The notes: a model not told the origin generated them from the sequence alone. A stretch of 64,000 nt of DNA from Ascidiaceihabitans donghaensis (GCF_900302465.1 NZ_OMOR01000001.1:186001-250000); one strand, 5' to 3'; counted from the stretch's first letter, positions 27,159 to 34,473 are shown. Numbers and translations are program-made.

Positions 27159-28712
27159 ATGAAAAATTCTGCGAAGTTTATGGGTCTTACAGGGACCTTT
27201 TCTGCATTGGCCACGTCTTCATTGGCGCAAGAGGCCGTATCGCTTGATCAAAAAGTGAACGACATCTTTGCTGCATCCACCGGCTGGTTTGTGAATTTCA
27301 TCTTTATGGCGTTGCCGGGCACGAATTTCCCGTGGATCGTTATGTGGCTTGTCGTCGCCGCATCTATTTTTACTTTGTATTTCGGTTTTGTTCAGTTTCG
27401 TTTCTTCAAGCACGCGATCCAATTGGTCAAAGGGGATTATTCTGATCCCAATGACGCAGGCGAAGTTAGCCACTTTCAAGCACTGGCAACGGCGCTGTCA
27501 GGCACCGTTGGTTTGGGTAACATCGCAGGTGTTGCTGTAGCGGTCGGTATCGGTGGTCCGGGTGCCACATTCTGGATGATCCTTGCGGGCCTATTGGGCA
27601 TGGCATCGAAGTTCACGGAATGTACGTTGGGTGTTAAATATCGCAACGAATATGCAGACGGTTCCGTTTCGGGGGGGCCAATGTACTACATCTCCAAGGG
27701 CTTCACAGAGCTGGGTCTGCCGGGTGGCAAAATCCTTGCCGTGCTGTTTTCGGTGTTCTGTATCCTTGGCGCTCTTGGCGGTGGCAATATGTTCCAAGCC
27801 AATCAGGCGCATGCGCAGATTTCGGGTATTGTAGGTGACTATCCAGGATGGATCACAGGCATTATCTTTGCGGGCGTCGTGTTTGCAGTGATCGTGGGCG
27901 GTATCAAATCCATCGCTAATGTTACTGAGAAAGTCGTGCCGTTGATGGGTATTCTATATGTCGGTGCTGCGGCGATTATCCTGATTGTGAACTACGACAT
28001 GATCGGGTGGGCCTTTGGGCAGATCTTCGCGGGTGCCTTCACAGGGCTTGGTGTTGCAGGTGGTATGGTTGGCGCTTTGATCCAAGGCTTTAAGCGGGCT
28101 GCGTTTTCGAACGAGGCAGGCGTTGGGTCAGCGGCGATTGCGCACTCAGCGGTGAAAACCAAAGAACCCATCACCGAAGGCTTTGTGTCTTTGCTTGAGC
28201 CATTGATCGACACCGTTGTGATCTGCACCATGACCGCTTTGGTTATCGTGATCTCGCAGCAGCTGATTATTGACCCGGCAACAGGCAACTACATGCTGAA
28301 TGAAGCAGGCACAGCCATTGCAACAATCGATGGCAATTCTGGCGTATCGTTGACATCAGCGGCATTCGCGTCGGGCATCAGCTGGTTCCCATATGTTCTG
28401 GCTGTCGCCGTTGTGTTGTTTGCGTTCTCGACGATGATTTCCTGGAGCTACTATGGTCTCAAGGCTTGGACATATTTGTTTGGCGAAGGCAAAACATCAG
28501 AACTGGTGTTCAAGGTTATCTTCTGCGTCTTCATCGTTATTGGTGCAGCAGCATCCCTTGGCCCTGTCATCGACTTCTCGGATGCGGCGATCTTTGCGAT
28601 GGCTGTGGTCAACATCTTCTGCCTCTACTTCTTGATGAAGCTGGTGAAGACCGAACTGGCGTCTTATGCGTCCCGTTTGGACAGCGGTGAAATCAAGAAA
28701 TTCCACCACTAA
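27159..28712 (+). CDS. Sodium:alanine/glycine symporter, AGCS family
   Basis: Secondary transporter importing alanine or glycine with sodium. The 517-residue product starts with a hydrophobic export-like segment (ATSSLAQEA) and has about 10 further membrane helices. Family hallmarks are HFQALATALSGTVGLGNIAGVA, GGPMYYISKGF, and KRAAFSNEAGVGSAAIAHSA in the second half. GGGGG precedes the ATG. Coupled to uspA upstream and closed by a strong terminator. Confidence 0.95.
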   Translation: MKNSAKFMGLTGTFSALATSSLAQEAVSLDQKVNDIFAASTGWFVNFIFMALPGTNFPWIVMWLVVAASIFTLYFGFVQFRFFKHAIQLVKGDYSDPNDAGEVSHFQALATALSGTVGLGNIAGVAVAVGIGGPGATFWMILAGLLGMASKFTECTLGVKYRNEYADGSVSGGPMYYISKGFTELGLPGGKILAVLFSVFCILGALGGGNMFQANQAHAQISGIVGDYPGWITGIIFAGVVFAVIVGGIKSIANVTEKVVPLMGILYVGAAAIILIVNYDMIGWAFGQIFAGAFTGLGVAGGMVGALIQGFKRAAFSNEAGVGSAAIAHSAVKTKEPITEGFVSLLEPLIDTVVICTMTALVIVISQQLIIDPATGNYMLNEAGTAIATIDGNSGVSLTSAAFASGISWFPYVLAVAVVLFAFSTMISWSYYGLKAWTYLFGEGKTSELVFKVIFCVFIVIGAAASLGPVIDFSDAAIFAMAVVNIFCLYFLMKLVKTELASYASRLDSGEIKKFHH

Positions 28713-28722
28713 AAACAACATA

Positions 28723-28753
28723 CCCCGCCGCACATACACTGTGGCGGGGTTTT
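28723..28753 (+). terminator. Rho-independent terminator of uspA-AGCS unit
   Basis: CCCCGC-(cg)-CACA and TGTG-GCGGGG form a 10-bp stem with a two-base bulge and a short loop, followed by TTTT. It lies 11 bases after the symporter stop codon. Confidence 0.9.
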
Positions 28754-28849
28754 CAACTTTGAACAGGCACTGTCTGGGATTTGCGGCTCGACGGATTTCT
28801 CCGCGATGCCAAGCCAGCGATCATCACTTTTCGGGGAATTTTGGGAAAT

Positions 28850-28865
28850 TGGTGCCCAGAAGAGG
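28850..28865. repeat. Distal attachment site of the integrative element
   Basis: TGGTGCCCAGAAGAGG, identical to 16 bases at 35267-35282 that encode the 3' end of tRNA-Leu(CAG) including CCA. Flanking bases are also similar (GAAAT versus AAAAC before the repeat). The pair bounds 6,417 bases holding a tyrosine integrase gene, so this is the far junction left by site-specific insertion. Confidence 0.9.
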
Positions 28866-28985
28866 CATTGAAGTCCTATATTTAGGGGTTTCACGGTACA
28901 CCACTGAATCAGTCAATCGCATGTTTTATATAGTTTTCTTGTCCTAGGGTGTTCCATGGGGCATCACACCATACTATATGTTGAG

Positions 28986-29004
28986 GGTGGACCAGAGGGT
29001 GGAC
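28986..29004 (+). repeat. Paired GGTGGAC boxes at the integrase end
   Basis: GGTGGAC occurs at 28986-28992 and 28998-29004, a 12-base period, immediately before the integrase start codon. A matching pair with the same spacing occurs at the opposite end (35192-35210). They are candidate arm-type binding sites for the integrase or its accessory protein, and their position would allow autoregulation. Confidence 0.5.
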
Positions 29005-29007
29005 TGT

Positions 29008-30207
29008 ATGACTAGGGCATTGAACAAGCTATCGGCGCAAGGGGTGAAGTCTTTGGAGGCTGGCAAACACTCGGATGGCGGCGGACTTTGGATATTCAAG
29101 AATGATGGCGGCGGCGGCAAGTGGGTGTTGCGGGTGCATGTGCATGGGCGGCGGCGCGAAATGGGGCTGGGCGCTTATCCCCGCGTATCGCTTAGAGAGG
29201 CGCGGATGGAGGCGGAAAAGTGGCGCAGGGTATCCCAACAGGGCAAAGACCCGATCAAGCAACGTCAAGCCGCCCAGCGCGATGCAGAGCGCAACATGCA
29301 CCTGTTGTCCGATATCGCCCATGATGCCTTTGAAAGCCGGAAAGCTGAATTGAAAGGCGATGGTAAGGCGGGGCGGTGGTTTTCCCCTTTGGAACTGCAC
29401 ATCTTGCCAAAGCTGGGCAAGCTGCCAGTGTCCGAGATTGATCAACGCGACATCCGCGATACGCTGGCCCCAATCTGGCACGACAAAGCAGAGACTGCAC
29501 GCAAGGCGATGAATCGTCTGGGCATATGTATCAAACACGCGGCGGCGCTGGGCCTTGATGTGGATATCCAAGCGACAGAGAAGGCCAAGGCGCTTCTAGG
29601 CAAGCAACGTCACAAAGCAGTTCACGTCCCTGCGCTGAACTGGCGCGATGTTCCTGCCTTCTATCAATCGATGAATGAAGGGACCGTGACCGAACTGGCG
29701 TTGCGCTTGCTTATCGTTACGGCGGTGCGGTCTGCCCCGTTGCGATTTCTGCATTTGGATCAAATCGAAGGTGACGTCTGGACCATCCCTGCGGAGGCCA
29801 TGAAAGGCCGTAAGGACGCGACCAGTGATTTCAGGGTGCCATTGTCGTCGGAGGCTTTGGCGGTGATCGAACAAGCCAAACCCTTTGCGCGTGACGGGTT
29901 CCTGTTCGCAGGGGTGCGGCGCGGAGTCATTTCGGATGCCACGATGTCGAAATACATGGATCGGCGCGACATGGCGGAACGGCCCCATGGGTTCCGGTCC
30001 TCTTTCCGCGATTGGGTGGCAGAGGCCACAAACACGCCGCGTGACGTTGCAGAAACCTGTCTGGGTCATGTGTCAGGCGGGGCGGTGGAGTTAGCTTATC
30101 GTCGCACGGACTATCTGGAGCAACGGCGGGCCTTGATGGAATGGTGGGCACGCTGCTTAACACTTCAGGACATTGCCGCTGTTGCAATGTTCGGAGCGTC
30201 AAAGTGA
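29008..30207 (+). CDS. P4-type tyrosine integrase
   Basis: Site-specific recombinase of 399 residues. The N-terminal arm-binding DUF4102-like domain includes HSDGGGLWIF and MGLGAYPRVSLREAR. The catalytic domain shows R241 in TAVRSAPLR, H327-x2-R330 in RPHGFRSSFRDW, H354 in CLGHVSGG and the probable nucleophile Y364 in LAYRRTDY, then RRALMEWW typical of this family. I start at the ATG at 29008, preceded by AGAGGG; an in-frame ATG at 28978 adds ten residues over the GGTGGAC boxes. It lies beside the distal junction rather than beside the tRNA. Confidence 0.95.
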   Translation: MTRALNKLSAQGVKSLEAGKHSDGGGLWIFKNDGGGGKWVLRVHVHGRRREMGLGAYPRVSLREARMEAEKWRRVSQQGKDPIKQRQAAQRDAERNMHLLSDIAHDAFESRKAELKGDGKAGRWFSPLELHILPKLGKLPVSEIDQRDIRDTLAPIWHDKAETARKAMNRLGICIKHAAALGLDVDIQATEKAKALLGKQRHKAVHVPALNWRDVPAFYQSMNEGTVTELALRLLIVTAVRSAPLRFLHLDQIEGDVWTIPAEAMKGRKDATSDFRVPLSSEALAVIEQAKPFARDGFLFAGVRRGVISDATMSKYMDRRDMAERPHGFRSSFRDWVAEATNTPRDVAETCLGHVSGGAVELAYRRTDYLEQRRALMEWWARCLTLQDIAAVAMFGASK

Positions 30208-30884
30208 TTTTCCCTGTCGGATATACCCCGCTTTCTGAAATTGCAGATCAGTGCATAGCTGACAACAGGAAGATGCATGAAGTACAAGCACCGTTTGATA
30301 GTAGTGTTCCCAGCTCAAGCCACAGAGAATGGGTAAATTGGATAGACCACGCAAGCTATTCTGAGGGAGTCCAAACGGCTTGGGGGTTTTGTGATCAAGA
30401 TGAGGCTCTACCTTTTACGATGTTGACGAATGGCACTGTTGTGAGAATTTCTCACCATTTGCTGAGGAATTGGGGCGTTGATCCCATCGGAACCTTTGTT
30501 GATGTCACAGTTGGTACGCTTGGTTCTGGGTCTGGGCACTACGATTGGAAATCCTTTGCGGAGGCGGATGAAGCGGTGGACACAGATGTCTTAGAGAGAT
30601 TTGTTGGTCCATTTATGAACCTGCCCGTCATCTACACAGACAAAGTCGCTCACAATTTTTTCAACTTACTCGGAAAGTGGGAAGGTTCCCCTAGCGCACC
30701 AAACCATCGACAAACCGCGCAAGCTATTGTTGATGCATTTGACGACGACAATAGGATGACTAAACGGGAAGCTAGAAAGCGATTTGCTACGGACATGAAG
30801 CAAGCGGAATTTCTGGCTACATGGGAAATGGCTGTCAAAATTAGGCCTGAGCTTTCAAAACCGGGGCCACGAAAAGCAATCTAA
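30204..30884 (+). CDS. Hypothetical protein of the integrative element
   Basis: A 226-residue protein starting at a GTG at 30204 that overlaps the integrase stop (GTGA), with GGAG upstream, so it is translationally coupled to the integrase. It is acidic in the first two thirds and has a basic C-terminal segment, MTKREARKRFATDMKQAEF then WEMAVKIRPELSKPGPRK, that could bind nucleic acid. I recognise no domain. Coupling to the integrase suggests a role in element maintenance, but this is only positional. Base composition is more AT-rich than the integrase. Confidence 0.7.
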   Translation: MIFPVGYTPLSEIADQCIADNRKMHEVQAPFDSSVPSSSHREWVNWIDHASYSEGVQTAWGFCDQDEALPFTMLTNGTVVRISHHLLRNWGVDPIGTFVDVTVGTLGSGSGHYDWKSFAEADEAVDTDVLERFVGPFMNLPVIYTDKVAHNFFNLLGKWEGSPSAPNHRQTAQAIVDAFDDDNRMTKREARKRFATDMKQAEFLATWEMAVKIRPELSKPGPRKAI

Positions 30885-30913
30885 TCCATTTAATAATTCG
30901 TCGCGTAATTTAG

Positions 30914-30927
30914 TTCGTCCAAACGAA
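30914..30927. promoter_or_regulatory. TTCGT-ACGAA inverted repeat upstream of the alpA-like gene
   Basis: TTCGTccaaACGAA, a 14-base dyad 45 bases before the AlpA-like gene, in the only AT-rich gap of this part of the element. A further half-like TTCGT stands at 30898. Plausible operator of the element's own regulator; binding is inferred. Confidence 0.3.
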
Positions 30928-30945
30928 TAGGTGGTGAATGAAGGT

Positions 30946-30963
30946 TCCATGCAACAACATGGA
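30946..30963 (+). promoter_or_regulatory. Hairpin overlapping the alpA-like ribosome binding site
   Basis: TCCATG (30946-30951) and CATGGA (30958-30963) form a 6-bp stem with a 6-base loop. The downstream arm includes the first bases of the GGAG ribosome site (30961-30964) for the start codon at 30972, so folding would limit translation of the regulator. Confidence 0.4.
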
Positions 30964-30971
30964 GCACCACA

Positions 30972-31145
30972 ATGCGCTATCTTTCTTTCCGCGACCTACA
31001 AGCCAAACTTGGAGGCCGTGGACGCACTACGATCTACCGTGACGTTGATCTGGGCCGCTTGCCCAAACCCGTAAAAATTGGTTCCCGTCTGTACTGGAAC
31101 GAAGCGGACATCGACGCCACTCTCCAACAACGTTCAAACGCATAA
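30972..31145 (+). CDS. AlpA-like helix-turn-helix regulator/excisionase
   Basis: A 57-residue protein resembling the AlpA/MerR-like short DNA-binding proteins that activate or direct excision of P4-type elements. LSFRDLQAKLGGRGRTTIYRDVDLGRLPKPVKIG is the typical helix-turn-helix plus wing, ending SRLYWNEADIDATL. The ATG at 30972 has GGAG seven bases upstream, inside a small hairpin. It is the natural partner of the integrase in controlling excision; this is inferred from family. Confidence 0.88.
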   Translation: MRYLSFRDLQAKLGGRGRTTIYRDVDLGRLPKPVKIGSRLYWNEADIDATLQQRSNA

Positions 31146-31258
31146 CTTCACCCCCCGCCATGCAGTGCGCATGGGCGGCGGGTGGAGCGTTTTCCGTGGT
31201 AGGAATGTCTGCACTCTACGCCCAGCGCCTTGTGGCATCAACCATAAGGACGACCCTA

Positions 31259-31546
31259 ATGATTGACGATCAATTCTACTCGGGCAAAACCCAAGTTTTC
31301 TGGACCTGCAAAGCGCTTTTGGATGGGCGCGCAATTTCCCATCAAACCGAAATCCGCGAAGTACGTGGCTGGCGTTTGGGTGCAATCATTCACCGCCTGA
31401 AATCGGAATATGCTTGGCCGATCCAGACCAGCTATCGCAAGCCCGACAATGTGGCGTTCTATAGTCTCAATGCGGACGTGGACCGCAAGGCACTTCGCTA
31501 TCCACCATCTGCCAAAGCGCTGGGCGCGGTGGAGGGCGCGCAATGA
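31259..31546 (+). CDS. Small winged-helix-like hypothetical protein
   Basis: A 95-residue protein starting at the ATG at 31259, with AAGGA about nine bases upstream. The middle, TCKALLDGRAISHQTEIREVRGWRLGAIIHRLKSEYAWPIQT, looks like a small winged helix that positions a recognition helix (AIIHRLKSEY), as found in small proteins of phages and islands. Its stop overlaps the next start as ATGA. Function unknown; DNA binding is inferred. Confidence 0.75.
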   Translation: MIDDQFYSGKTQVFWTCKALLDGRAISHQTEIREVRGWRLGAIIHRLKSEYAWPIQTSYRKPDNVAFYSLNADVDRKALRYPPSAKALGAVEGAQ

Positions 31547-31671
31547 ACCGCAAGCGCACCACAACCCCGCCCAGCGCCGTGCGCCGTATCATGCGCAAAC
31601 ACGGGCTGTCAGAACCCGCCGCATGGTCCTATGCGTTCCTAGCCTATGGGGAGGCCGGGCTGCATGGCTAG
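31543..31671 (+). CDS. Very small hypothetical protein
   Basis: A 42-residue basic protein (MNRKRTTTPPSAVRRIMRKHGLS...) whose ATG overlaps the previous stop by four bases (ATGA) and whose end overlaps the start of the next gene by eight bases. Tight coupling on both sides and a good coding pattern support it being translated. The segment RRIMRKHGLSEPAAWSYAFLAYGE is helical in character. No family recognised. Confidence 0.6.
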   Translation: MNRKRTTTPPSAVRRIMRKHGLSEPAAWSYAFLAYGEAGLHG

Positions 31672-32122
31672 TGGCGTGAACAAGAAAGGGCGAAGCAAAG
31701 CCAAGTTTGTCCAGCTTTACTATTGGTTCCTGAACTCGGAGGCGTGGGCAACCATGCCGCCGGGACCACGGGCGCTCTATGTTGAACTAAAGCGCCAGTA
31801 CAACAGCCACAACAACGGCGCGATATTTTTGAGCCATAGGGACGCTGCAAAGGCACTGGCGGTGCATCGCAATACGGTTGGCCCTTGGTTTCGTATCCTT
31901 GAAGAACGCGGGTTTATCAAAATGACGCGCGGGTCATTCCTTGGCCCCTCTGGCGTCGGTAGCGCTGCATCTTGGGCTTTGACAGAACTTGCGACAATGG
32001 ACGGTAAACGCGCGACCATGGATTTCAAAAAATACAAAAGCCCCGCACAAAAACCGTGCAGCCCCGTCACAAAATCTGTGCATTGCAACGCAGAAAACGC
32101 CAAGCGTGCACAAAATATGTGA
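31664..32122 (+). CDS. Winged-helix hypothetical protein of integrative elements
   Basis: A 152-residue protein starting at the ATG at 31664, with GGAGG 10 bases upstream. LYYWFLNSEAWATMPPGPRALYVELKRQYNSHNNGAIFLSHRDAAKAL and RNTVGPWFRILEERGFIKM make a clear winged helix of the type used by replication-related or regulatory proteins; relatives are common in rhodobacterial islands next to integrases. The C-terminal 45 residues are rich in Lys, Ala and Cys and look disordered. It may act in element replication or regulation; this is unproven. Confidence 0.75.
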   Translation: MASGVNKKGRSKAKFVQLYYWFLNSEAWATMPPGPRALYVELKRQYNSHNNGAIFLSHRDAAKALAVHRNTVGPWFRILEERGFIKMTRGSFLGPSGVGSAASWALTELATMDGKRATMDFKKYKSPAQKPCSPVTKSVHCNAENAKRAQNM

Positions 32123-32394
32123 CAGATCAGGGGGATAACGCGTGGTCAGGCGTCACAAAAAACAGGACATATATACATCTAGCCATATGGTGTATCTGAG
32201 CCGATAGGAAAGAAGGCTAGAGAGGCCGCTAGGGCGCAGCTAGAGGCCCGTATAGCGTGGATCCCTCTCTCAGCACGCGGAGAACGCCCTGAAACCCATA
32301 TATGGCCCCTGAGGGGTTAAAAACGTGGGTTGTCAAAAGATCAGATAGATAACCCCCCTCTGCGTTGCGATTAAATCAAGTTGGAGGGCTTTCT
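32123..32394. other. Noncoding region with nested inverted repeats
   Basis: These 272 bases hold no convincing gene. Structured elements are visible: a perfect palindrome CCATATATGG (32296-32305), CCCC-TGA-GGGG (32306-32316) directly after it, both enclosed by AACCC (32293-32297) and GGGTT (32327-32331). A further ATACA/TGTAT pair flanks an AT-rich stretch near 32175-32197. This could be the element's regulatory or replication-origin region; only the repeats are observed. Confidence 0.4.
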
Positions 32395-32661
32395 ATGCCA
32401 GCACCTGACCTGGACGGGGTTTACATCTCAGAGCGTGGCGAGGGCCGGATTACAGTCACCCATGAGGGCTATTTGTGGAGCAACAGCAGCCAAAACCGTT
32501 TCAAGCGTGCAGTGACAATTCTCAGGCGGCTACAGCGCAATACATGGCGCTGTGATTGGTGTTTTGAGGATCTGCAAACATGGCGCAGAGCTGATGCCAG
32601 GTATTGCTGTGAAGGATGCCGCAAGCGTGCAGCGCGTCAGAGGCGGTTTTGGAGAGGCTAA
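32395..32661 (+). CDS. Small zinc-finger hypothetical protein
   Basis: An 88-residue protein starting at the ATG at 32395, with GGAGGG seven bases upstream. The C-terminal half carries four or five cysteines in zinc-finger spacing (CDWCFEDLQTWRRADARYCC then EGC) followed by a basic tail RKRAARQRRFWRG, suggesting nucleic-acid binding. The N-terminal half reads as a short beta-rich segment. No named family recognised. It sits directly before the decayed GGIGSGR fragment. Confidence 0.7.
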   Translation: MPAPDLDGVYISERGEGRITVTHEGYLWSNSSQNRFKRAVTILRRLQRNTWRCDWCFEDLQTWRRADARYCCEGCRKRAARQRRFWRG

Positions 32662-32698
32662 CTTTCCAAATGATTTCGGCAAAACCCTGAGGTGAGAC

Positions 32699-32940
32699 AT
32701 GGGCGGTATAGGTAGCGGGCGACATTGGCAGTTCGGGGCAAACACGACAGAAGGCTAGGCAGAGGCTTGAGAGACGTGGCGCTGGGCATGACGCGAAGGG
32801 CTACGGGGGGCGGTTCAAAGTCTAGACCAATACGACAAGGGACCGGAGCGGGAAGGCAAATATGCGTATACACAGTTCAGGGATTTTGGGTTTCACCAGC
32901 CGACTACCCTAAACTTGCCAAACGATTTCGTAAAAAATGA
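32699..32940 (+). pseudogene. Decayed copy of the GG(Y/I)GSGR zinc-ribbon gene
   Basis: At 32699 an ATG with GAGGTG upstream begins MGGIGSGRHWQFGANTTEG and then hits TAG at 32756-32758. The first 19 codons match the start of the family represented by the intact gene at 32953, but the rest is lost or shifted. The 30 bases before this start (CCAAATGATTTCG...GAGGTG) resemble those before the intact copy (CCAAACGATTTCG...GAGGTG), so the region looks like a tandem duplication with decay. A small frame ending at 32940 (tail YPKLAKRFRKK) cannot be supported as a gene. Confidence 0.5.
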
Positions 32941-32952
32941 GAGGTGCAGAAT

Positions 32953-33600
32953 ATGGGCGGATATGGATCAGGCAGACCACGCCAAAAGAACAAGGTAGAG
33001 AGCTGTAAGCGGTTGGACGTTAATCGTTTGCACCGCGAAGGCACTTTGAGACCCGGTTGGAGCGGTAGCTGGATCTGGTCACGCGACGGGGAAGAATTTG
33101 GCCGGATAAACTATCGCGCGCAAGAGGGGCGACTTGTCCTAAACTACCGTGTCAGGGAATATGGCGGCGACTGGGAGCACGTGGAGCAACCTGTGCCCTT
33201 GACCTACGCTTCCTGTCATTATGGAAGCCAGCGCCCCTATTTCCGTTGCCCCGGCGTTGTGAATGGGCAGGCTTGCAATCGACGGGTTGCAAAGCTGTAC
33301 GCTGGCGGCAAATACTTTCTATGCCGCCACTGCTACAGGCTAGCTTACACCAGCCAATCGGAACCACGCTATGACCGCATGTTGCGCCGCGCAAACAAGC
33401 TGCGGATGGAACTGGGCGGCGAACCCGGTACTGCGCATTGGATTGCACCCAAACCCAAAGGAATGTGGCAACGGACGTACCAGCGCAAACGGTTTGAGAT
33501 TGAGTGGTGCGAGGGCCAAGCGGACCACCTATTCGTAGAACAATTTAAGCATCTCCTCAGCGTAGAGGGACGGGAGGCGGTTTTCGGGAACCTCTCATGA
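32953..33600 (+). CDS. GGYGSGR-type zinc-ribbon hypothetical protein
   Basis: A 215-residue protein of a family widespread in proteobacterial islands and phages, starting MGGYGSGRPRQKNKVESCKRLDV. The middle holds a zinc ribbon: CPGVVNGQACNRRV then FLCRHCYRLAY, four to five cysteines that could bind one zinc. The C-terminus is basic with KRFEIEWCEGQADHLF. AGAGG lies eight bases before the ATG at 32953; a GTG at 32944 is an alternative. Its role is unknown; a truncated copy lies just upstream. Confidence 0.75.
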   Translation: MGGYGSGRPRQKNKVESCKRLDVNRLHREGTLRPGWSGSWIWSRDGEEFGRINYRAQEGRLVLNYRVREYGGDWEHVEQPVPLTYASCHYGSQRPYFRCPGVVNGQACNRRVAKLYAGGKYFLCRHCYRLAYTSQSEPRYDRMLRRANKLRMELGGEPGTAHWIAPKPKGMWQRTYQRKRFEIEWCEGQADHLFVEQFKHLLSVEGREAVFGNLS

Positions 33601-33647
33601 CCGTTGCATTGGCAGAGGGGCGTAGCCGAGAAAATCTTCCATTTCGG

Positions 33648-33679
33648 TTGACAGTGCGCACGCGATGTTTAGTTATATC
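33648..33679 (+). promoter_or_regulatory. Possible promoter of the toxin-antitoxin-chaperone module
   Basis: A perfect -35 hexamer TTGACA (33648-33653) is followed after 16-20 bases by AT-rich TAGTTATATC, offering weak -10 choices. The position overlaps the first codons assigned to the toxin gene, so if active the real toxin start must be further downstream. Confidence 0.35.
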
Positions 33680-34072
33680 TTAACTTGTAGTGGGCAGAGT
33701 GTGTTGAAAGCAGGATTTTTAAAGATTGCAGAAGGCGACTATTGCGAAGTCTGGCTCTCAAAAAAGGCATTCAAGATTGTCAAATCCGCCCCTCCAAAAG
33801 ATCGCGGTCGAACAAATGACATACTAGGGCATCTGAGTGATAACGGACCGAATGATTTGAATGAACAGAAATTCAAATCCGAGGCACGCTTTCCAAATGC
33901 TGAAGGAACAGAAGTCATGGTTTATGCCACAAAATCATACCAACTTCGCGTTTATGGATGCTGGGAAAGCGGGCCACGGCTTCGTTTTGTTGCGTCTGAA
34001 GCCGCGATTAAAAAAGACAATAAAGCAGACAGAGCTCAGCTCAAAAGAGCGGCCAAAAGTGTGGGAGAATAG
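33665..34072 (+). CDS. HigB/RelE-superfamily toxin of a TAC module
   Basis: Predicted ribosome-dependent mRNA interferase, up to 135 residues. The RelE-like core runs CEVWLSKKAFKIVK (strand and helix), ILGHLSDNGPNDLNEQKFK, VMVYATKSYQLRVYGCW and RLRFVASEAAIKKDNKADRAQLKRA, the last two matching the end of HigB-type toxins. The first 12 codons look unlike a RelE start and overlie a TTGACA box, so translation may begin at GTG 33701 or TTG 33704. The antitoxin gene starts two bases after the stop. Toxin activity is inferred from fold and operon. Confidence 0.75.
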   Translation: MFSYILTCSGQSVLKAGFLKIAEGDYCEVWLSKKAFKIVKSAPPKDRGRTNDILGHLSDNGPNDLNEQKFKSEARFPNAEGTEVMVYATKSYQLRVYGCWESGPRLRFVASEAAIKKDNKADRAQLKRAAKSVGE

Positions 34073-34074
34073 AC

Positions 34075-34473
34075 ATGGGTATCAATAAGGAACTGATGGG
34101 TCCCGTAGGTCCAGAAGACAAAGAAGCGTTCGCTATCGAATCGTTGGTTTTTTCGGTTCAGGTTTCGTTGCAGAAAATCATGAACAAAAGGGGCGTTAAC
34201 AATAAAGATTTGGCTGAACGGCTTGGTATGACACCAGCAAGAGTTTCTCAGATTTTTTCGTCTAATGGACCTAATCTGACGGTGAAAACCATTGCTAAGA
34301 TTGTCCACGCGCTTGGTGACGAATTTGAGTTCGTTCCCAAGCAGGACATTCGTAGTGCCCGGGTTAGTGAGAGGGTTGCTAAGTTTAAGCCAATGATTGT
34401 GAGTGGAAATCCGTCTATTTGGAAAGAGCAGCCAGCAAATGACGCGGCTCCTAGGAAAAAGATGGCCGCATGA
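34075..34473 (+). CDS. HigA-like XRE-family antitoxin with C-terminal extension
   Basis: A 132-residue DNA-binding antitoxin. Residues about 30-85 form a Cro/C1 helix-turn-helix (NNKDLAERLGMTPARVSQIF, then LTVKTIAKIVHALGDEFEF). Residues 90-132 form a polar tail with a single tryptophan (NPSIWKEQP), in the place where TAC antitoxins carry the chaperone-addiction region bound by the SecB-like partner. GGGAG is upstream of the ATG. It lies between toxin and chaperone, and its stop overlaps the chaperone start (ATGA). The addiction role of the tail is inferred. Confidence 0.82.
   Translation: MGINKELMGPVGPEDKEAFAIESLVFSVQVSLQKIMNKRGVNNKDLAERLGMTPARVSQIFSSNGPNLTVKTIAKIVHALGDEFEFVPKQDIRSARVSERVAKFKPMIVSGNPSIWKEQPANDAAPRKKMAA

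Noticed and set aside
32725-32940. A 71-codon frame between the decayed fragment and the intact zinc-ribbon gene.
   Set aside because: It has no ribosome site at its TTG start, overlaps the decayed copy, and is low in complexity. Its tail YPKLAKRFRKK looks protein-like but is too little to support a gene.
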